From Streptomyces abyssalis (GTDB taxonomy: Bacteria > Actinomycetota > Actinomycetes > Streptomycetales > Streptomycetaceae), in the NCBI RefSeq assembly GCF_001751365.1, contig NZ_LJGT01000038.1:298466-362465 (forward strand): DNA of 64,000 nt, in the 5' to 3' direction. Each line of letters begins with the position of its first letter. Position 1 is the stretch's first letter. The translations under genes were made by a program, and so were the position numbers. Below are positions 42,808 through 50,905 of this stretch, piece after piece. A model generated the notes under the pieces. The model did not search any database, had not been told where the DNA came from, and saw nothing but the letters and a program-made list of their open reading frames with translations.

Positions 42808-43629
42808 CTACGCCTTCTTCCCCACACCCCCGAACATCGCCACGTCCTCCACGTCGAGCGGCGCCCCCGGGAGCCAGCGCGAGCAGGAGACGACGCCCGG
42901 AGCCATCAGCTCCAGCCCGTCGAAGTAGCGCTCGACCTGCGCCGGGGTGCGCTGCGTGAGCTTGGGCGTGCCGTTGGCGTTCCAGAAGGCGACGGCGTCG
43001 TCCACGTCCGGCATCGCCGGTGAGGTGATGGTGTGCGAGAGGACGAGGTGGCTGCCGGAGGGCAGGGCGTCCATGAGCCGCCGCACGATGCCGTACGACT
43101 CCTCGTCGTCCTCGATGAAGATGACCACGCCGAGCAGGATCAGGGCCACGGGACGGCTGAAGTCGAGTGTCGCGGCTGCCTGTTCGAGGATCGTGTCGAC
43201 GTCGCGCAGGTCGCAGTCCAGGTAGGACGTCCTGCCCTCGGGGGTGCTGGTGAGCAGAGCCTGCGCGTGTACGAGCACGATCGGGTCGTTGTCGACGTAC
43301 ACGACCCGGCTGTCGGGCGCGATCCGCTGGGCGACCTCATGCGTGTTGTCGGCGGTCGGCAGGCCCGTGCCGATGTCCAGGAACTGCCTGATCCCGAGCT
43401 CGCCCACCAGATGTGTGACGGCGTGGCCGAGGAAACGCCGGTCGGCGCGTGCGTATTCACCGATGCCCGGGTGGAGCCTGCGAATCTGGTCGCCGGTCTC
43501 CCGGTCCACCTCGTAGTGGTCCTTGCCGCCCAGCCAGTAGTTCCACACCCGGGCGGTGTGCGTGATGCTGGTGTCGATCCTGTCCCGTACGTCCTCGGAC
43601 GTACGGTGCCCCGGCCCCTCACTGCTCAA
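42808..43629 (-). CDS. DUF574-type SAM-dependent methyltransferase (copy 2)
   Basis: A 273-residue paralogue of 37121-37933. It shares HTARVWNYWLGGKDHYEVD, FLDIGTGLPTADNTHEVA, VVYVDNDPIVLVHAQALL and YFDGLELMAPGVVSCSRW. The start is TTG at 43629 with GAGAGGGG upstream. Divergence between the two copies is clear along the whole length, so this is not a recent duplication. Confidence 0.85.
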   Translation of the reverse strand: MSSEGPGHRTSEDVRDRIDTSITHTARVWNYWLGGKDHYEVDRETGDQIRRLHPGIGEYARADRRFLGHAVTHLVGELGIRQFLDIGTGLPTADNTHEVAQRIAPDSRVVYVDNDPIVLVHAQALLTSTPEGRTSYLDCDLRDVDTILEQAAATLDFSRPVALILLGVVIFIEDDEESYGIVRRLMDALPSGSHLVLSHTITSPAMPDVDDAVAFWNANGTPKLTQRTPAQVERYFDGLELMAPGVVSCSRWLPGAPLDVEDVAMFGGVGKKA

Positions 43630-43977
43630 CTGTGCCCCTCTCGGAAGGACGCCACGAGTGCCACGAGTCGTGCCCTGAAGGGCAGTTGGCTCGTGCCGTC
43701 CGCGCGGATGGAGCCGAGGTTAGCGCCTCGGCCCGGCCTCGGCGTCCCTCGCGACGACATCGCGACGACATCAGTGCGGACGGGACGGAGGAACGGACAG
43801 AAGGGACGTACGGACCCGGCGGACGGGTCCGTACCGGGCGGCCACCGGCAAGCGCAGGCACCTCTGCCACCGGCAGATCCCCTTCCCGCAACCCTGTCGT
43901 TACCGCAACACTCCTGACGGACTACGCGCGTTGACCGTAGGCTGCCAGCGCTCGCGCAGTCCACGAAGGGGAACTCG
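43630..43977. other. Intergenic region between divergent genes
   Basis: About 350 bases with promoters for the methyltransferase and the 5'-nucleotidase. For the latter, CTGACG (43914-43919) and TAGGCT (43938-43943), 18 bases apart, are a possible promoter. Confidence 0.4.
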
Positions 43978-45807
43978 ATGACCGTGAAACCACAAGGGCG
44001 CAGACGCATCGGCCGGTTGACCACCGGCGTGGCCGCGCTGGCCGCCGCCGTCGGCGTGCTCGCCGCCGCGCTGCCCGCCGGCGCGGAGAGCGGCGACGGC
44101 GCCCGCAGCGGGAAGGCCCAAGGGCAGCACGCCCAAGGACGCACGGTCGACGTGCAGTTGCTCTCGTTCAACGACTTCCACGGCAACATCGAGCCGCCCC
44201 CCGGTTCTTCAGGCGAGGTCTCCCGGCTGAAGCCGGACGGCTCCACGGAGAAGGTGGCAGCGGGCGGCGCCGAATATCTGGCGAGCTCACTGCGCAAGGC
44301 ACGCAAGGACAACCCCTACAGCGTCACCGCCGCGGCCGGCGACCTGGTCGGCGCGAGCCCGCTGATCTCGGGACTCTTCCACGACGAGCCCTCCATCGAG
44401 GCGTTCAACAAGATGGACCTGGATGTCGCGGGCGTCGGCAACCACGAGTTCGACGAGGGCCGCAAGGAGCTCCAGCGCCTCCAGGAGGGCGGCTGTCACC
44501 CCAAGGACGGCTGCTCCGAGGAGGGCAAGGTCTTCAAGGGCTCCGACTTCCCCTACCTCGCCGCGAACGTGACGGACGAGAAGACCGAGAAGCCGATCCT
44601 CAAGCCCTACACGGTGTGGAAGAAGAAGGGCGTGAAGATCGGCTTCATCGGCGTCACGCTCGAAGGCACGCCGGACATCGTCAGCGAAGAGGGCATCAAG
44701 GGCCTGAAGTTCCACGACGAGATCGAGACCGTCAACAAGTACGCGAAGAAGCTGAACAAGATGGGCGTGAAGTCCATCGTCGCGCTCATCCACGAGGGCG
44801 GACTTCCGGAGAAGCCCGAGTACAACTACGACTGCGACAGCCCCGGTCCGGGCGACGGCGTCTCCGGCCCGATCACCGACATCGCCAAGGGCATCACCCC
44901 CAAGGTGGACGCGCTGGTCACCGGCCACACCCACGAGGCGTACGCGTGCACCATCCCGGACCCGGCGGGCGACCCGCGCACGGTCACCTCGGCGTCCTCG
45001 TTCGGCAAGCTCTACACGGACACCACGCTCACCTACGACCGCCGTAGCGGCGACATCGTGCGTACGGGCGTGAAGAGCGCCAACCACGTGGTGAGCCGGG
45101 AGCAGGCCAAGGCCAAGGACATGACCGCGCTCATCAAGCGCTGGGGCAAGCTCGCGGACCCGATCGCGGACAAGCCGATCGGCTACATCTCCGACGACGT
45201 CCCGGGCCGCGGCGCGGAGTCGCCCGAGTCCCCGCTCGGTGACCTGATCGGTGACGCGCAGCTGGAGTTCATGGCACCGGAGGACAAGGGCGGCGCGCAG
45301 CTCGCGCTGATGAACCCGGGCGGCATCCGCTCCGACCTCGTGCACAAGCAGTCGGACGGCGAGGGCGACGGCGTCGTGACGTACGGCGAAGGCTTCACGG
45401 TGCAGCCGTTCACCAACATGATGACGGCGATCGACCTGACCGGTGAGCAGCTGATCACCGCACTGCAGCAGCAGGTCAGTGGCGCCAACGAGAAGTCGCC
45501 GAAGATCCTCCAGGTCTCGGAGGGCTTCAGCTACACGCTCGACATGACCAAGTCCGGCAAGGACCGGATCGTCACGGACTCCGTGAAGCTGGACGGCAAG
45601 GCACTCGAGGCGGACAAGACCTACCGCGTCGCGATGAACGAGTTCCTCGCGGGCGGCAACGACGGCTTCCCGGTCTTCAAGGACGGCAAGGACAAGCTCG
45701 TCGGCAAGTCCGATCTGGAGGCCCTGGAGGCGTACTTCGGCGAGCACTCCTCGGAGTCGGACCCGCTGGAGCCGCCGAAGGCGGACCGCATCAAGGTCGT
45801 CGAGTAA
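43978..45807 (+). CDS. Secreted bifunctional metallophosphatase/5'-nucleotidase
   Basis: A 609-residue exported protein with a twin-arginine-like start (RRRIGRLTTGVAALAAAVG). The metallophosphatase domain has LLSFNDFHGNIEP, VAGVGNHEFDEG and VTGHTHEAYAC. The C-terminal nucleotidase domain has LALMNPGGIRSDL and YGEGFTVQPFTNMM. It hydrolyses extracellular nucleotides to nucleosides and phosphate. No sortase or lipid anchor is seen. A hairpin terminator follows. Confidence 0.9.
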   Translation: MTVKPQGRRRIGRLTTGVAALAAAVGVLAAALPAGAESGDGARSGKAQGQHAQGRTVDVQLLSFNDFHGNIEPPPGSSGEVSRLKPDGSTEKVAAGGAEYLASSLRKARKDNPYSVTAAAGDLVGASPLISGLFHDEPSIEAFNKMDLDVAGVGNHEFDEGRKELQRLQEGGCHPKDGCSEEGKVFKGSDFPYLAANVTDEKTEKPILKPYTVWKKKGVKIGFIGVTLEGTPDIVSEEGIKGLKFHDEIETVNKYAKKLNKMGVKSIVALIHEGGLPEKPEYNYDCDSPGPGDGVSGPITDIAKGITPKVDALVTGHTHEAYACTIPDPAGDPRTVTSASSFGKLYTDTTLTYDRRSGDIVRTGVKSANHVVSREQAKAKDMTALIKRWGKLADPIADKPIGYISDDVPGRGAESPESPLGDLIGDAQLEFMAPEDKGGAQLALMNPGGIRSDLVHKQSDGEGDGVVTYGEGFTVQPFTNMMTAIDLTGEQLITALQQQVSGANEKSPKILQVSEGFSYTLDMTKSGKDRIVTDSVKLDGKALEADKTYRVAMNEFLAGGNDGFPVFKDGKDKLVGKSDLEALEAYFGEHSSESDPLEPPKADRIKVVE

Positions 45808-46251
45808 CGGCCCGGCGGGAAGCGCAAGGGACTACTGCGCCCTGTCCGGTGGGGTCTCCCCGCCGGACAGGGCGTTTCCTGTGCCCGCGGACCCGCGGTG
45901 GCGGGGACGGCCAGGGGCCGGGGCCCGGACTCGGGCTCGGGGCCGGGGCCGGGGCCGGGAGGGAGCGGACACCCGCTGCGCCCGGCCCCAGCGGACACCC
46001 ACTGCCCGGCCCCACCGGCCCCGCCCACCGGCCCCGGCACGCACGCCGCGGGTCCGTCCCGGCGCAGCCGAGGGCTCCGGGACCGCCGGCTCACCCTCGC
46101 GGCCCCGTCGCACCCCCCTTACGCCGGGGTTTGAGCGCGCCGGGGCGTGCTACCCGCGCCCCTTATGCACCACTCGTCCGTGCCGACCGGTGCCGGACGA
46201 TGCGTCCGCTCTTCCACCGTCCACCATCCACACCACCCGAGGAGCCATGAG
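45808..46251. other. Intergenic region with terminator and GC-rich simple repeats
   Basis: Holds the hairpin at 45839-45873 and a stretch rich in GGGGCC-like units (about 45905-45965). No supportable gene. Confidence 0.5.
45839..45873 (+). terminator. Hairpin terminator of the 5'-nucleotidase gene
   Basis: A 16-bp stem with one G-U pair (GCCCTGTCCGG... with its complement) and a 3-base loop, followed by GTTTCC, 32 bases past the stop. Confidence 0.7.
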
Positions 46252-46485
46252 ATGGCCGTATGTGAGGTCTGCGGGAACGACTACGAATACACCTTCGAAG
46301 TGCGGGCGGCAGGCGCGGTGCACATCTTCGACAGCTTCGAATGTGCCGCGCAGAGGATGGCGCCGATCTGCGAGAACTGCGGGTGCCGCATCCTGGGGCA
46401 CGGCCTGCAGGCCGAAGGGCGCTTCTTCTGCTGCGCGAGCTGCGCACGCATGCAGGGGCGCATGGAGCTGGCCGACAGCGTCTGA
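46252..46485 (+). CDS. Small zinc-binding (Cys-rich) protein
   Basis: A 77-residue protein with four cysteine pairs: CEVCG, FECAAQ, CENCG and CCASC, enough for two zinc sites. The pattern MAVCEVCGNDYE, then FDSFECAAQ, is found in a conserved actinobacterial Cys-rich protein family of unknown function. CGAGGAGCC lies ahead of the ATG at 46252. An ATG 105 bases upstream would add a segment without codon bias and was rejected. Confidence 0.65.
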   Translation: MAVCEVCGNDYEYTFEVRAAGAVHIFDSFECAAQRMAPICENCGCRILGHGLQAEGRFFCCASCARMQGRMELADSV

Positions 46486-46530
46486 CCCGGCCGGCCGTGG
46501 GCCGGATCAGCGACCGTGGCCCATGAAATG

Positions 46531-46573
46531 AGTGCGCGGGGCGCCGCCGCCACCAGGCGGCGCCCCGCGCACT
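46531..46573. terminator. Strong bidirectional hairpin terminator
   Basis: A perfect 18-bp stem with a 7-base loop between the Cys-rich gene and the convergent phospholipase gene. It is the strongest hairpin in the window. Confidence 0.75.
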
Positions 46574-46615
46574 GTTGCGCCGTGGCTCGCAGTCGTGGCT
46601 CGCAGTCCGGCGGCG

Positions 46616-47092
46616 TCAGCCGACCGGGCTGCCCTTCTTGACGCCCACGATCACCACGGCCTGGTAGTAGGTCCATGCGAGTGCGTCGCAGGACTCCTTC
46701 TTCGCGCCGTCGTATCCGGCGCATACGCGCTTGAGGTCCTCGTAGAAGGCGTCGTCCACCCGGTCCTTGTTGGCCTCGAAGGTGCCCTGCGCCTTGTAGT
46801 TGCGGTAGCCGAAGTCGTGCCGGATGCAGCCGTTCTCGAAGGGGAATCCGAACGGGTTGTCAGGGGACGAGGAGCAGACGTCGGTCGACCAGTCGAAGTT
46901 GTAGTCGGCCCATGCGCCCTGGTCGGCACGGGCGGCCAGGAAGGCGCTCTGGCTTCCGGCGTCGGTCTGGGTCCAGCTCGCGAGGACCTGGGGCTTGTCG
47001 GCCGGGTCCGCGGCAGCGGTTGTCGCGGTGCCGATGAGGGCGAGGAGACTTGCGGACGAAACGATGGCGCCCGCGGCGAGTCTTCGACGCAT
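46616..47092 (-). CDS. Secreted phospholipase A2
   Basis: A 158-residue exported enzyme of the prokaryotic phospholipase A2 family. A signal peptide ends at about TAAADPADK. The active-site His-Asp pair is in ENGCIRHDFGYRNY, and paired cysteines (DVCSSS with GCIRH, and RVCAGY with SCDAL) give two disulfides, as in the Streptomyces violaceoruber enzyme. It releases fatty acids from phospholipids outside the cell and needs calcium. The ATG at 47092 is preferred for signal length. Confidence 0.88.
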   Translation of the reverse strand: MRRRLAAGAIVSSASLLALIGTATTAAADPADKPQVLASWTQTDAGSQSAFLAARADQGAWADYNFDWSTDVCSSSPDNPFGFPFENGCIRHDFGYRNYKAQGTFEANKDRVDDAFYEDLKRVCAGYDGAKKESCDALAWTYYQAVVIVGVKKGSPVG

Positions 47093-47200
47093 TTCGTACC
47101 TCCGTGGGGGGAGAGGCGGTCCAGACATCGGGGACTGACAAAGCATGAGCATGACAGAACAACCGCTTGCCAAATAGCTCCGTGCGCAGAAGTTTTCCGT

Positions 47201-48481
47201 TCAACGCAACTCGCCGGTAGCGCGTGTGTGACCTGTGCTACAGGCGGGGCGCGAGCGTACTGCCGGTGCGAGCACCGCGATGGCAAGCGCGGCGAGCGGC
47301 AGCAGCCCGAGCGCGGCAGGCAGCCCGGCGAGCGTCGCCAGCCCTCCGACGAGCGGTGAGACGAGCAGCCAGCCGAGGTTGCCCGCGAAGCCGATCTGGC
47401 CCATCGCCGGCGCCGGACGGGGAAGCGCACCGGCGGCCGTGAAGGCACCGGGAAAGACCGCGCTGATCCCCGCCCCCGCGACCACGAACCCGGCCAGTGC
47501 CACCGCGGGCGCCCCGATGAGCAGTGCCGCCGTGAGCACGGTGGCGCAGCACAGGGTGCCCGTACGGATCAGGCGTACCCACCCGAGGCGGTTCACCAGC
47601 CGGTCGTTGAAGAGGCGGGTGACGACGCTGCCGGCACTGAAGGCCGCGTAACCGGCGGCGGCCGTCGCCGCGTCGGCGCCCAGGTGACGCAGATACACAC
47701 CGCTCCAGGACGCGGGGGCGTCCTCCACGAGTGCGGCGAGAAAGGTCATCACCGCGAGGAGGAGCACGGTGGTGGATGTGCGCCGCGCGCCCGCGGGCTT
47801 CGCCTGCCCCGGCCGTGGCTCCTCCCCCGGCACTTCCTCGGTAGTACGCACGCCCGAGCCCGCCCCCGTCCCCTCGTCGTCCGCGCGGCTCCCGCCGTCC
47901 CCCGCGTCCGGGAGGAGCCCGCACGCGGCGACGGCGGAGACCGCGGCGAGCAAGGCGGCCATGACGACGAACTGCGCGGTGAGAGTGAGACCGACGGCGA
48001 AGCCGGCGACGCCGGCCAGGCCTCCGGCGACGGCACCGATGCTGCGGATGGCGTGCATGGAGTTGAGCACCGTACGCCCGTACTGCCGCTGCACGACGAC
48101 CGCTTGGGCGTTCATGGCCACCGATGTGCATCCGTCGGCGGCGCCGAGCAGCACCAGCACCGCCATGAGCGTCCACGCCGAACCGCCCGCCGGTACGAGG
48201 GCCAGCGGCACGCACAGCGAGACCGGTGCCGAAGCGCTGACCGCGCGGCTGCCCAGCCGGTGCACCGTCAGTCCGCCGGCCTGGCTGCCGGCGAGCGCCC
48301 CCAGGCCGGGCCCGGCCATCACCAGGCCCAACATGCCCGCGGAGAGCTGGAGTTCCTCCTGCACGGCAGGGACACGGGCGGCCCAGGAGGCGAACACCGC
48401 TCCGTGCACGAAGAACACGGCGGATACGGCGACGCGCGCTCGTCTCAGATACGGCGGCGGAGGAGAGCTGGTCTGACGCAC
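47201..48481 (-). CDS. MFS transporter
   Basis: A 426-residue permease with about 12 spans: VAVSAVFFVHGAVFASWAARVPAVQE at the start and GMLGLVMAGPGLGALAGSQAGG in span 2. A charged central loop (GSRADDEGTGAGSG, PRPGQAKPAGARR) separates the halves. It resembles the drug/sugar MFS proteins with FASWAARVP, whose substrates are unknown. It ends 108 bases before the phospholipase gene, on the same strand. Confidence 0.8.
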   Translation of the reverse strand: MRQTSSPPPPYLRRARVAVSAVFFVHGAVFASWAARVPAVQEELQLSAGMLGLVMAGPGLGALAGSQAGGLTVHRLGSRAVSASAPVSLCVPLALVPAGGSAWTLMAVLVLLGAADGCTSVAMNAQAVVVQRQYGRTVLNSMHAIRSIGAVAGGLAGVAGFAVGLTLTAQFVVMAALLAAVSAVAACGLLPDAGDGGSRADDEGTGAGSGVRTTEEVPGEEPRPGQAKPAGARRTSTTVLLLAVMTFLAALVEDAPASWSGVYLRHLGADAATAAAGYAAFSAGSVVTRLFNDRLVNRLGWVRLIRTGTLCCATVLTAALLIGAPAVALAGFVVAGAGISAVFPGAFTAAGALPRPAPAMGQIGFAGNLGWLLVSPLVGGLATLAGLPAALGLLPLAALAIAVLAPAVRSRPACSTGHTRATGELR

Positions 48482-48556
48482 GGGGCGGGCTCCGGTGGGA
48501 CGACGGTGCCGGCTGGCCCCTCAGTACATCAGGACGCCCGGGCCGCGCGCGGCAAT

Positions 48557-48589
48557 GACCGAGGCCCCGGGGAGCCCGGGGCCTCGGTC
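48557..48589. terminator. Perfect 15-bp-stem hairpin
   Basis: Stem arms GACCGAGGCCCCGGG and its complement, 3-base loop. It lies 76 bases upstream of the MFS start, so on the minus strand it could be an attenuator in the leader or a terminator for antisense transcripts. Confidence 0.5.
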
Positions 48590-49086
48590 GCCAACGTGGG
48601 GGAGCCCACTACCTGCCTGCAGACGTTCCAACGAAGATGTTCTGCATTCGTCACGGTTCTGCACGGTTCTCCGATTTTCTGGACTTTGTCCGCCCGAGGA
48701 GATAAAGCCGCACCGGCAGGACCGGCCCGTCTGCGGTCTCGCGCACGTACGCGGGACCCGGCTCCGGGGCGCCGCCCACGCCCCGGCCGAGGACCCGCGC
48801 CTGACCCATATGCCCCCGATCCGCCGGCACCACCGTGTTCACACACCGGGCCCCCCACGCCCGGCCGCCGCAGCCGAAAAGCACCATTTCCGCCGTGGAC
48901 CTGTGGACTTGGCTGACTTGCCCTCATGTCGCAGCGGTACACGGACACTTGTGGATTCGTCGCGCGGACCGCACGCCGCCCGCGGAGGAGATTCACCTCC
49001 ACACACCTTGCGCACGTCTCAGCATTTGAACACGTCATTTCGCCCTTACCACTCCTAAGGCGCCTGTATTACGGGAGGACTTCACA

Positions 49087-49197
49087 GTGGATTTTCCCCG
49101 TCACCATGAGTCACGCCTTGAGTGGACCGGCTCAACAGAGCCCCCAGCCCCAGGTCAGACCGTGCAGGCGAGAACAAGTGCAGCCCCCCGAAACTGA
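49087..49197 (+). CDS. Possible small ORF (36 residues)
   Basis: GTG with ACGGGAGGAC 8 bases upstream encodes VDFPRHHESRLEWTGSTEPP and 16 more residues. Codon third positions are only about half G/C, so coding is doubtful; the ribosome site is the only positive sign. Confidence 0.25.
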   Translation: MDFPRHHESRLEWTGSTEPPAPGQTVQARTSAAPRN

Positions 49198-49360
49198 ATT
49201 CAGCGAACCTGCACAACTGGTTCGTACGGGCGGCACATGACCCCACACGCGTCCACCGGGGCCGAATGCACCCGGTGAGGTTGGTGCGGGAATGTCCAAT
49301 TGCGGTGCGGTCAGGGCCCGATGGGAGCCGCTGACACCGGAGTAACAAGTGAAGAGATCG

Positions 49361-49374
49361 CCACGAATTCGTGG
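49361..49374. promoter_or_regulatory. 14-bp perfect palindrome upstream of the precursor gene
   Basis: CCACGAATTCGTGG; followed at 49388-49400 by TGAAC-GAA-GTTCA. Candidate regulator sites, about 200 bases before the precursor ATG. Confidence 0.35.
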
Positions 49375-49601
49375 ACACGACTACACGTGAACGAAGTTCA
49401 GCGGCCGTATCGGTGCCGGACCGGCACACGGATGAGTGGCCTGGCAGCGCGTACGCATGCTTTGATCGGGCCCTGACGCGGAAGTTGAACGAATGGTTCC
49501 CGTTGTCGGGCATCAGACGACCGCTCGTACGGCCGGACGGCTTTCCCCGAGCCGGCCGCTGCTATTGAGAACACCAGAGCAAGCGAAGGGAAGCTCAACT
49601 C

Positions 49602-49805
49602 ATGGACTTCATTGAGACCCGCGAGATTTCCGACAACGACCTGGACAACGTTTCGGGCGGCGTCGTCGGCTCCGTCGTCGGCACCGCGGTGAGCACCGCC
49701 GACTCCGTGGCCCCGGTTTCCGAGACCACCGCCGCTGTGAACGGCGTTGCCTCCGGCCTGACCGGTGTCGACACCTCCCAGGTCACGGGCCTCGCCGGTC
49801 TCTGA
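49602..49805 (+). CDS. Double-glycine-leader peptide precursor (NHLM/bacteriocin type)
   Basis: A 67-residue peptide with GAAGGGAAG upstream. The leader MDFIETREISDNDLDNVSGG ends in Gly19-Gly20 preceded by hydrophobic/acidic positions (I-S-D-N-D-L-D-N-V), the classic signal cut by C39 peptidase exporters. The predicted core, residues 21-67, is rich in Val, Gly, Ser, Thr and Ala and has no Cys, so lanthionine formation is impossible, and no Lys, Arg, His or Trp. Genes for a HlyD adaptor, C39 exporter and second ABC protein follow. It is probably the exported substrate; activity is unknown. Confidence 0.8.
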   Translation: MDFIETREISDNDLDNVSGGVVGSVVGTAVSTADSVAPVSETTAAVNGVASGLTGVDTSQVTGLAGL

Positions 49806-50101
49806 GGCGTTGCCCGTCACCGGGCGGACGGGTCAGCAGTGCACAGCCCGTCCCGCTCGGTGCATCCGAATCCCAGTGGGGTGATCGTGAGCCCCGGAAC
49901 CCCCTTGTTCCGGGGCTTACGGATGCGTCCGGGGGAAGTTGTGAAAGCCTTGCGACTTCTGTCCCCGAATTCGCGCCGCCGGCCGCCCCGGCTGCCGGTC
50001 GTGCGCTCGCCCGCCCCGCCGACGAAGCCGATGCCTTGAGGCGTCGTCCCGAAGGAAGCGTCATGCCTGAAAGCGACGAACGCAGTTGAGGGAATAGCCC
50101 C
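49806..50101. other. Spacer between precursor and exporter genes
   Basis: About 300 bases. It holds the hairpin at 49890-49917, a possible Arg/Pro-rich 32-residue frame (49941-50039) and a tiny frame (50063-50089, MPESDERS) with a GAAGGAAG ribosome site. Confidence 0.4.
49890..49917 (+). terminator. Attenuator-like hairpin after the precursor gene
   Basis: AGCCCCGGAAC and GTTCCGGGGCT, an 11-bp perfect stem with a 6-base loop, 85 bases past the precursor stop. It would let the precursor be transcribed more than the exporter genes. Confidence 0.6.
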
Positions 50102-50905
50102 GTGCAGTTCCGCCAGAAGGCGTTTTCCAAGCTGCAGTCCCCAGAGGAACTCGACCTGCCGGTGCGTTACGCGCGCCCGCAGGGCTGGCTCGTGCTGCTC
50201 GTGACCGTCCTCGTCATGGCGGGCGGTGGCTACTGGGCCGTCACGGGCAAGGTCTCGGGGAAACTCGACGCGCCCGGCATCCTCACCCACGCCAAGGGCA
50301 GTTACGTGCTGCAGAGCCCGGTCTCGGGCCAGGTCGTCGAGGTGCTGGCCGAGGAAGGCCGCATGCTTCCCGCCCGTACACCGGTGCTGAAGGTGCGAAC
50401 GGACCGCGGATACGAGGCAGTTCGCACGGTGGCGGCAGGCCGCGTGACATCGCTGACGGCGAAGATCGGCTCCGTGATCACCACCGGCAAGGACGTGGCG
50501 ACCGTCGAGCGCGTGGAGAAGCCCGGCGAGCCGCTGGTCGCCATGCTGTACGTGCCGGGCAGCAGCGGATCCACGGTCTCCCCCGGTGCGGCGGTGGACC
50601 TCACGGTGCAGTCGGCCCCGACGGACGAGTACGGCGTGCTGCGCGGCCGCGTGAAGGCCGTCGGCAGAGCGCAGACCCGTCAGCAGATCTCCGGCTTCCT
50701 CGGCAACAGCCAGCTCGCCGCCCAGTTCACCAAGGACGGACAGCCGGTCGCGGTCCTGGTGGAGCTGGAGAAGTCGGCGGCGACGAAGTCCGGTTACAGA
50801 TGGTCCTCCGAGAAGGGCCCGCCGTACCGGCTCCAGTCCATGACGGTCACCGACGGCGCGATACACCAGCCCTCGGAGCGCCCCGTCGATTGGCTGCTCC
50901 CGTGA
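50102..50905 (+). CDS. HlyD-family secretion adaptor (NHLM type)
   Basis: A 267-residue membrane-fusion-like protein with one span (GWLVLLVTVLVMAGGGYWAV), then paired lipoyl-like beta segments: KLDAPGILTHAKGSYVLQSPVSGQVVEVLAEEGRML and AAGRVTSLTAKIGSVITTGKDVATVE. It is shorter than HlyD and lacks the long hairpin, as in the NHLM bacteriocin systems. The GTG at 50102 is the start. Its stop overlaps the next gene by 4 bases (GTGA). Confidence 0.8.
   Translation: MQFRQKAFSKLQSPEELDLPVRYARPQGWLVLLVTVLVMAGGGYWAVTGKVSGKLDAPGILTHAKGSYVLQSPVSGQVVEVLAEEGRMLPARTPVLKVRTDRGYEAVRTVAAGRVTSLTAKIGSVITTGKDVATVERVEKPGEPLVAMLYVPGSSGSTVSPGAAVDLTVQSAPTDEYGVLRGRVKAVGRAQTRQQISGFLGNSQLAAQFTKDGQPVAVLVELEKSAATKSGYRWSSEKGPPYRLQSMTVTDGAIHQPSERPVDWLLP

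Larger units (their letters stand above)
48482..49601. other. Long upstream region of the peptide-export locus
   Basis: About 1.1 kb, less G+C-rich than its flanks. It contains a 15-bp-stem hairpin (48557-48589), a repeated CACGGTTCT (48651-48670), a 14-bp palindrome (49361-49374), TGAAC-GAA-GTTCA (49388-49400) and a possible 36-residue frame (49087-49197). No larger gene is supportable. It looks like a heavily regulated promoter region for the precursor gene. Confidence 0.5.

Noticed and set aside
44287..45747. 486-residue minus-strand frame opposite the 5'-nucleotidase
   Set aside because: Antisense shadow; Leu/Val/Arg-rich composition without any recognisable motif.
45905..45965. GGGGCC-like simple repeats as a CRISPR or regulatory array
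   Set aside because: No regular spacers; low-complexity G+C sequence after a terminator.
49371..49568. 65-residue GTG frame just upstream of the peptide precursor
   Set aside because: Third codon positions are only about 65% G/C against over 90% in neighbouring genes, and no ribosome site is evident; it overlaps the palindromes.
49941..50039. Arg/Pro-rich 32-residue peptide as a proline-rich antimicrobial
   Set aside because: Arg/Pro-rich products arise readily from G+C-rich noncoding DNA; the ribosome-site spacing is poor. Kept only as a minor remark.
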